Assembly (NCBI GenBank): GCA_903876745.1 | Contig: CAIRBD010000359.1 | Location: 1-41,874, forward strand | Direction: 5' to 3' | Length of the DNA: 41,874 nt | DNA from: an uncultured Gemmatimonadota bacterium | GTDB taxonomy: Bacteria > Gemmatimonadota > Gemmatimonadetes > Gemmatimonadales > Gemmatimonadaceae | Shown here: positions 36,632 through 41,874 of the stretch, one piece after another | How the letters are laid out: each line of letters starts with the position of its first letter | Position numbering within the stretch: position 1 is the first letter of the stretch | Position numbers and translations under genes: made by a program | Notes under the pieces: model-generated | Told to the model about the DNA's origin: nothing | The model's database searches: none | Seen by the model: the letters and a program-made list of their open reading frames with translations, nothing else

Positions 36632-38230
36632 CTAGTTCGGCTTCTTGGGCGAGTCACCCGGCGCCGTGACCAGCGCCAGCAGCGATTTCGTCGTCGGGCC
36701 GCGGCGCAGGTACTCGAGCGCCTTGGTGAGTTGCCGGTCCTCGACGATGTCGCGGCGCTTGGCCGTGGAATCGCCGAAGGCGAGGCTCGAGATCTTCGAA
36801 TCGAGGGCGCGGTCCACGTAGCGGATGCCGGCATCCCAGTCCTTGCGGTCCACCGTCAAGCCACGCTTCACGAGCCGCTGATAGAACTCTTCGCGCATCG
36901 CCGGCGTGATGGTGAAGTCCGGCTTGACCTGCTTAGACAACTCGAACGAGTAGTCGTACAGCGCGAGATACGTGTCCTGCAGCTTCGACTGCCAGGCCCG
37001 CGCCACCTTCTGCTCGGCGGTGGAGATCGTGTCGTAGGTGACGATGACGTCCGGCGTGATGGCGCCACCGCCGTAGACCACGCGCCCCATGTCGGACTTG
37101 TACTTCGGGCGGGCGAGGCGCATGGAGTCGGTCTCGAGCGAGTCGGGGCGCGTCTCCACGAGCGAGCCATCGTCGAGCAGCTTGCGGTCCTTCTGGATGG
37201 AGCGCCCGCTCGGCGTGTACCACTTGGCGGTCGTGAGCTTCATGGCATAGCCGCCGTCAAGCCGGTACATCGACTGCACGAGTCCCTTGCCGAACGACGT
37301 CGTGCCGATGATGAGCGCGCGGTCGTGATCCTGCAGCGCCCCCGCGACGATCTCCGACGCCGACGCCGTGTAGCCGTCGGTGAGGATGACGATCGGCAGG
37401 TTCGGGACGAGCGCGTCCGTTTCCGTCACGTGGGTCTCGTCGGGCTGGCCGCGACCGCGCACGCTGAGGATCTCCTTGCCCTTGGGCAGGAAGAGATTGC
37501 TCATCACGATCGCCTGCTCGAGATACCCGCCCGGGTTGCCGCGCAGGTCGAGCACGATGGACTTGGCGCCTTCCTTCACGAGCCGCTGCAGGTTCTGCGC
37601 GACTTCTTCCGAGACCGTCTCGTTGAATTGCGTGACCGGCACGTACGCCGTCTTGTTCTCGATCATCATGGCGTACGGGACCGCCGGGATGTGCACCACG
37701 CGGCGCGTGAACTGCACGCCGAACGTCTCGCTGGCGCCGGGACGCGAGAAGCGCGCATTCACCTTCGTGCCCGGGGTGCCCTTCAGCTTGCTCGAGACCT
37801 GGTCGATCTTCCAGCCGCGCGTGCTCTGCGAATCGACGGCGATGATGTGGTCGCCGATACGGATGCCCGCCTCGTCGGCCGGCGTGTGCGGAAAGACCTT
37901 GGCGACGATGATCTGGTCGTCCTGCTTCTCAATGGACATGCCGACGCCGGCGTAGAACCCGCCGGTGTTCTGGTTGAATGCCTCGAGCTGCTTGGGCGAG
38001 TACAGGTCGGCGTAGGGATCCTTCAACTCGGCGACGAGCCCGCGTGCGGCCTTCTCGTACAGCGTCCCGACATCCACCGAATCGACGAACTTGTCGTTCA
38101 CGATGGAGAGGACCTGGCTGAACAGGCGCTCGCCCTGCTGTGCGGCGCGTTCCTGGATGGCGAACGCACCGAACACCAGCGGAGCACCGATGAGACCGAG
38201 CAGCGCGAGCTTGCGGGAGCGGGACATCAT
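36632..38230 (-). CDS. S41 family C-terminal processing peptidase with PDZ domain
   Basis: PDZ AGIRIGDHIIAVD, VLDLRGNPGGYLEQAI, DGYTASASEIVAGALQDHDRALIIGTTSFGKGLVQ. Confidence 0.95.
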   Translation of the reverse strand: MMSRSRKLALLGLIGAPLVFGAFAIQERAAQQGERLFSQVLSIVNDKFVDSVDVGTLYEKAARGLVAELKDPYADLYSPKQLEAFNQNTGGFYAGVGMSIEKQDDQIIVAKVFPHTPADEAGIRIGDHIIAVDSQSTRGWKIDQVSSKLKGTPGTKVNARFSRPGASETFGVQFTRRVVHIPAVPYAMMIENKTAYVPVTQFNETVSEEVAQNLQRLVKEGAKSIVLDLRGNPGGYLEQAIVMSNLFLPKGKEILSVRGRGQPDETHVTETDALVPNLPIVILTDGYTASASEIVAGALQDHDRALIIGTTSFGKGLVQSMYRLDGGYAMKLTTAKWYTPSGRSIQKDRKLLDDGSLVETRPDSLETDSMRLARPKYKSDMGRVVYGGGAITPDVIVTYDTISTAEQKVARAWQSKLQDTYLALYDYSFELSKQVKPDFTITPAMREEFYQRLVKRGLTVDRKDWDAGIRYVDRALDSKISSLAFGDSTAKRRDIVEDRQLTKALEYLRRGPTTKSLLALVTAPGDSPKKPN

Positions 38231-38279
38231 TCGAATTACCGAGCCACTAATGAGAGGGAGGAGGAGAATACCCTGTCTC

Positions 38280-38304
38280 TACGCCGGATGTAAAGGAACG
38301 TTCC
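38280..38304 (-). promoter_or_regulatory. Candidate ECF-sigma-type promoter of the S41 protease gene
   Basis: Minus strand GGAAC-N16-CGTA; about 50 nt upstream of the start codon. Confidence 0.4.
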
Positions 38305-38372
38305 GGCTCTAGTGTGTGTGTGCGGATGTCGTACGAAGGCCGTAACCTTCTATCTGACAACGCCCTACGGTG

Positions 38373-39224
38373 CTAGATCGCCCGCGCGCCGAGCTCGTAG
38401 CGAACGAACCGGGTCCGCCCATCCTGCTCGAGCGCCGCTTCGCGCAGGTGGCCGGCGGCCAGCAGCATCTCGTGGGCCGGCTGCAACACGCGCTGCAGGT
38501 GCGACGGGAAGCGCTGGATCAGGGGGAGCAGCTGTGCGAGTCGGTCGAGTTCCACGCGCCACGTGATCCCTTCCGTGGCGCGGATCGCCTCGAGCAGCCG
38601 GTAGAGCCGGCGGGCCACCGGGCTGGAGAGGGCGAAGTAGCGTGGGGCCGACAGCATCGTGGTGTACCCGGCGCCGATGTTGGCCCTCACCGCCGGGGCG
38701 ATGACCACGCGCGCATCGCCGGGCTCGTTGTTCGTGAGCGTGTTGAAGAGGGCGAGTTGATCACGGTCCGTCACGCGGCGCCGGTCGATCTGCACCGCAG
38801 AGAGGACCGTCAGCTGACCGGTGAACGCCGCACCCGCCACGGCGTCGTGATACCCTCCGGCGCTCTCGAGCAGGGTACGGTGCAGGCGTGTGAGCGCGGC
38901 GCGCAGCAACTCGTATGTGCGCCCGTCGACGCGCCGCCCCATCGACCGAAGGAACGCGTGGAGGGTGAAGCTCACGGCCCCGTCGGCGGGCGAACCCGCC
39001 TCGTGGTAGCGCCGGAGGATCTCGACGTACACGTCCTGATCGAAGGTCCCCGGCAGCCGCTCGCCGGGCGCCGGCAGCACGCGCCAGAGCGCCGGCGACG
39101 CGGTCCCGAGGGTGATGGCCGAATCGTCGGCGGAGTCGCTCAGGCGGAAGAGCGGAAGCGCTTCGAGCGAACGATCGAGGACGACGGTGCGCGCCGTGGG
39201 GGGGCGTCGTCGGGCGGGCGTCAC
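38373..39224 (-). CDS. Replication-initiator-protein-A-like (RepA-type winged-helix) protein
   Basis: GTG start overlaps the SDR stop. PGTFDQDVYVEILRRYHEAG..VSFTLHAFLRSMGRRVDGRTYELLRAALTRLHRTLLES, LFNTLTNNEPGDARVVIAPAVRANIGAGYTTMLSAPRYFALSSPVARRLYRLLEA. Confidence 0.75.
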   Translation of the reverse strand: MTPARRRPPTARTVVLDRSLEALPLFRLSDSADDSAITLGTASPALWRVLPAPGERLPGTFDQDVYVEILRRYHEAGSPADGAVSFTLHAFLRSMGRRVDGRTYELLRAALTRLHRTLLESAGGYHDAVAGAAFTGQLTVLSAVQIDRRRVTDRDQLALFNTLTNNEPGDARVVIAPAVRANIGAGYTTMLSAPRYFALSSPVARRLYRLLEAIRATEGITWRVELDRLAQLLPLIQRFPSHLQRVLQPAHEMLLAAGHLREAALEQDGRTRFVRYELGARAI

Positions 39225-39952
39225 GCGAGTTCGATCACCTGACCGCTCACGTTCACGGCCGCCGGGGAACAGAGGAACGCGACCATGTCGGCGAACGCCT
39301 CGCGTTCGACGTACGGGAACGCGTCGCCCATCGTCTCGTGGTTCGCCGCCGTGCGGATCGCGGTGGGGGCGAGTGCGTTGGCGCGCACATGCTGCGGCCG
39401 TTCCTCCTGTGCGACGGCACGCATGAGGGCGATCACGGCCGACTTGGACGCCGCATACGCGCCGATGCCCGCGACCGTGCCGCCCGGGAGCACCGCCGCC
39501 GACGCGACGAACACGATGGCGCCGCGCGCGGCGCGCACGAATGGCAGGAAGGCGCGCGTTGCGCCGTACGCCGACGCCACGTTGATCGTGAAGAGCTGTT
39601 GCCACGCGTCCGGATCGCCGTCGGCCACGGTGCCGCCGGCGAGGAACCCGCCGGCGATGTTCGCCAGCGCATCCACGTGCCCGCCATTCTGCGCCGCGAT
39701 CTCGCCCGCGACGCCGGCGATGGCGTTGGCATCGGTGAGATCGCACGCGTGCGCCGTGGCATCGATGCCGTCGCGCCGCAGCTCGTCGGCGCGCGCGGCC
39801 GCGTCGCCGGATCGGCGCGCGAGGATCGCGACCCGTGCGCCGAGTTCACCGAACCGGCGGGCGACCGCATCACCGGCCTGGCCGGCGCGGCCGACGCCGG
39901 TCACGACGGCGAGTCTGCCATCGAAGCGCGGCGTCGGTGCGGCGGTCATCAC
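39221..39952 (-). CDS. SDR family oxidoreductase
   Basis: DGRLAVVTGVGRAGQAGDAVARRFGELGARVAILAR, DALANIAGG, GAYAASKSAVIALMRAVAQE. Confidence 0.92.
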   Translation of the reverse strand: MMTAAPTPRFDGRLAVVTGVGRAGQAGDAVARRFGELGARVAILARRSGDAAARADELRRDGIDATAHACDLTDANAIAGVAGEIAAQNGGHVDALANIAGGFLAGGTVADGDPDAWQQLFTINVASAYGATRAFLPFVRAARGAIVFVASAAVLPGGTVAGIGAYAASKSAVIALMRAVAQEERPQHVRANALAPTAIRTAANHETMGDAFPYVEREAFADMVAFLCSPAAVNVSGQVIELA

Positions 39953-40494
39953 CGCACGTCCTCTCGACCCAACGCGGCCCGCACCGCCTCACGCATCGCG
40001 ACGACCGCATCATCACGCGATGCCGGCGAATCGTCGCGCACGTGGAGTTCGATGCCGTCGGCGACGATCACGCGGCGCCACGTGACGGGCGCATCGTCAT
40101 CGTGCCGCGCGGCGACATCGGCGCCGGCGCCAAGTGCCGGCGCGAGCGCCAGCGCGACACGCTTCTCGAGAAAGTCGCCGGTGACGCCTGCCATCTCCGT
40201 GCGGATCGCATCGAGCGTCTGCCCTTCGCGCTGCCGCACCTTGATGGCGAGCAACTGCAGCAGATGGCGATAGTGGTACGTCGCCGCCGTGCCCTTGCCT
40301 TCGGGGTGATCGAGCAGACCGTTGGCCACATAGAACCGCACGGCGCGCGCACTGAGCGTGGCGCGCGCCGACGCGTTGGTCGGGCGCATACCGGCCGCGT
40401 CGACCAAGGCCGTCGCATGCGCCGCGAGACCTCGGGCATTCCACGGAGCATGGCGCGCGTGTGCGCGCAGCAGGGCGACGGGGGACTCAGCCAT
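39949..40494 (-). CDS. MerR-family HTH regulator
   Basis: SARAVRFYVANGLLDHPEGKGTAATYHYRHLLQLLAIKVRQREGQTLDAIRTEM; ATGA overlap with SDR. Confidence 0.82.
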   Translation of the reverse strand: MAESPVALLRAHARHAPWNARGLAAHATALVDAAGMRPTNASARATLSARAVRFYVANGLLDHPEGKGTAATYHYRHLLQLLAIKVRQREGQTLDAIRTEMAGVTGDFLEKRVALALAPALGAGADVAARHDDDAPVTWRRVIVADGIELHVRDDSPASRDDAVVAMREAVRAALGREDVR

Positions 40495-40545
40495 GAAAGT
40501 AGAATAACGCTCGCGGAGGGAAACTTCGAGGAACCGGATACGACA

Positions 40546-40580
40546 CGGCGGCGGAGCGCGTTCGCTGCGCCCCGCCGCCG
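40546..40580 (-). terminator. Hairpin downstream of the H1-like gene
   Basis: CGGCGGCGGaGCGC-gttcgct-GCGCcCCGCCGCCG; no clear U-tract. Confidence 0.45.
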
Positions 40581-40607
40581 GCATCGCGGCCATCACGCCG
40601 CGTCGTG

Positions 40608-41507
40608 TTACTTCTTCTGCGCCGGTTTCTTGGCGGTCTTCTTGGGTGCGGCCTTGGGCTTCGCCTTGGCAACCTTCTTCGGAGCCGGCTTCTTCGCCTT
40701 TGCTGCGTGCTTCGGCGCGGCTTTCTTGACGGCTTTCTTGACGGCTTTCTTGACGGCCTTCTTGACGGCCTTCTTGACGGCCTTCTTAGGTGCAGCCTTC
40801 GCCGGTTTCTTCGCCGGTTTCTTCGTCTTCGCGGCCTTTGCCTTCGCCTTCACGGCCGGCTTGGCTTTGCCCTTCTTGGGAGCCGGCTTCGCCTTGGCGG
40901 CAGGCTTCGCCTTCGGGGCCGGCTTGGTTTTGGCCGTGGGTTTCGCCTTCGCCTTGGGCGCGGCCTTTGCCGCAGGCGCGGCCTTCGCCGCAGGCGCGGC
41001 CTTCGCCTTGGGCGCGGCCTTTGCCGCAGGCGCGGCCTTCGCCTTGGGCGCGGCCTTTGCCGCAGGCGCGGCCTTTGCCGCAGGCGCAGCCTTTGCCGCA
41101 GGCGCAGCCTTTGCCGCCGGTTTCGTCTTGGCGGCGACAGCGGTCACGACAAGGGCAGCTACGGCGGCGGCAGGCACGGGGAACTCTGCCGTGTCGGCAG
41201 CCTTGGGTTTCTCGGCGGGGCGGCGTCCGCGGCGACGCGGAGTACCCAGACCGCCGTCGAACAGGTCGGGGTCCTCTTCCTCGGCACCTTCACCGGCCTC
41301 GGCGACGACTTCCGTAGGCTCTTCGTCATCGTCGTCAGATTCCTCGGCGCTGTCCCAGAGCGAATCGCTCTGGTCCTTGTTGATCGCCCAGCCGCCGTCC
41401 TCATCTTCTTCGTCGTCGTACGGAACGCTACCGCCGCTGAAGCCGCCGACCTCCTCGTCGTCGTCTCCGCCGTAGATGCGTTCGCTGCTATCACTCCCGC
41501 GCGCCAT
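40608..41507 (-). CDS. Bipartite acidic / histone H1-like Lys-Ala-Pro-rich protein
   Basis: 299 aa; acidic N-terminus (DDDEEVGG..DDEEDEDGG..ESDDDDEEP), C-terminus of AAPAAK and VKKA repeats; AGGAGG SD before the ATG. Confidence 0.85.
   Translation of the reverse strand: MARGSDSSERIYGGDDDEEVGGFSGGSVPYDDEEDEDGGWAINKDQSDSLWDSAEESDDDDEEPTEVVAEAGEGAEEEDPDLFDGGLGTPRRRGRRPAEKPKAADTAEFPVPAAAVAALVVTAVAAKTKPAAKAAPAAKAAPAAKAAPAAKAAPKAKAAPAAKAAPKAKAAPAAKAAPAAKAAPKAKAKPTAKTKPAPKAKPAAKAKPAPKKGKAKPAVKAKAKAAKTKKPAKKPAKAAPKKAVKKAVKKAVKKAVKKAVKKAAPKHAAKAKKPAPKKVAKAKPKAAPKKTAKKPAQKK
40719..40790. repeat. 12-bp in-frame tandem repeat GGCTTTCTTGAC (about 6 units)
   Basis: Units at 40719, 40731, 40743, 40755, 40767, and a divergent one at 40779; encodes (VKKA)n on the minus strand. 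Confidence 0.95.
40945..41124. repeat. 18-bp in-frame tandem repeat GCCTTTGCCGCAGGCGCG (10 units, two alternating variants)
   Basis: Ten consecutive 18-bp units from 40945; variants ..GCCTTGGGCGCG and ..GCCGCAGGCGCG encode AAPKAK / AAPAAK. Confidence 0.95.
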
Positions 41508-41546
41508 TGCTGCCTCCTGTCAGTGAACTAGGCCGCCAACCACCGC

Positions 41547-41575
41547 TGAATACCCTGCTTGTCGCGCCCTGTCAA
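41547..41575 (-). promoter_or_regulatory. Sigma70-type promoter of the H1-like gene
   Basis: Minus strand TTGACA-N17-TATTCA about 40 nt upstream of the ATG. Confidence 0.65.
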
Positions 41576-41628
41576 GCGGGTGACACGAACGGTACGGCGG
41601 TGAAAGGTGTTTCGCTGGGTCCGCGCGA

Positions 41629-41874
41629 CTACGGCAGGTCGTCGATGAACGCGATCGATTTGCGCCGCAGGACGAGCGGCCGCATCGCTTCGAAGACCGC
41701 CGGATCGAACCGCGAACCCGACAGCGTGGCAAAGTAGTCGATTGCTTCCGGCGCCGTCATTGGTTCGCGATACGCGCGCTTCGACGTGACCGCGTCGAAG
41801 GAGTCCACGGCGTGCAGGATGCGGCCGCCGAGGGAGATCTGTTCGCCCGCGAGTCCCTGGGGATATCCCGACCC
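41629..41874 (-). CDS. HD-GYP domain protein, C-terminal fragment running off the window edge
   Basis: Manual translation: GSGYPQGLAGEQISLGGRILHAVDSFDAVTSKRAYREPMTAPEAIDYFATLSGSRFDPAVFEAMRPLVLRRKSIAFIDDLP*; matches the end of HD-GYP domains. Confidence 0.88.
   Translation of the reverse strand, partial: GSGYPQGLAGEQISLGGRILHAVDSFDAVTSKRAYREPMTAPEAIDYFATLSGSRFDPAVFEAMRPLVLRRKSIAFIDDLP

Noticed and set aside
35459-38293. 944-aa plus-strand ORF
   Set aside because: Lies antisense to three well-supported genes (SPFH start region, TolB-like, S41 protease); Arg/Val/Glu/His-rich composition typical of antisense frames in high-GC DNA.
38312-38322. GT dinucleotide tract as a phase-variation tract
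   Set aside because: Only about five GT units, upstream of the likely promoter; too short to claim variability.
40945-41124. CRISPR-like array
   Set aside because: 18-bp units are contiguous without spacers and in frame with a coding sequence.
40605-41531. Gly/Leu/Arg-rich 308-aa plus ORF (RGLCRRRGL repeats)
   Set aside because: Antisense reading of the Lys/Ala/Pro repeat gene; the minus frame has the SD, promoter and recognisable composition.
41520-41732. 70-aa minus ORF
   Set aside because: Wrong frame; overlaps the convincing HD-GYP frame ending at 41629.

Overview
This 41.9 kb window of high-GC bacterial chromosome is densely coding. Protein style and gene complement suggest a Gemmatimonadota-like genome, but that is inference. 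It holds about 36 supportable protein-coding genes. I saw no rRNA, tRNA, CRISPR, transposase or phage signature. Main contents: an arginine block (argH, argR, divergent argC-argB-argD); a CotH-like/DUF4956 pair; an alkaline-phosphatase-family enzyme, Smr, aldo/keto reductase, MarC and M28 peptidase; two acyl-CoA dehydrogenase paralogues followed by an acetoacetate-decarboxylase-like protein; an NrtR-like Nudix/wHTH regulator; VanX-like M15 peptidase, cold-shock protein and class I fumarase; a two-component-propeller hybrid histidine kinase; MFS plus two GT2 genes; a YhaM-like OB/HD nuclease with a small zinc-ribbon protein; SPFH, TolB-like and S41 protease genes. The right end has a MerR-SDR-RepA-like overlapping operon, a bipartite acidic/histone-H1-like repeat protein, and the C-terminal end of an HD-GYP protein that the ORF track misses. 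The leads I rate highest are: the coupled MerR-SDR-replication-initiator-like operon; the split catalytic/non-catalytic acyl-CoA dehydrogenase pair; the H1-like polyampholyte with 18-bp and 12-bp coding repeats; and a 21-bp TTAGTT..CTAA motif found both at the nrtR-like promoter and about 5.8 kb away before a small orphan ORF. No completely new defence or mobile system is evident. All family calls come from reading the translations; no database search was run.
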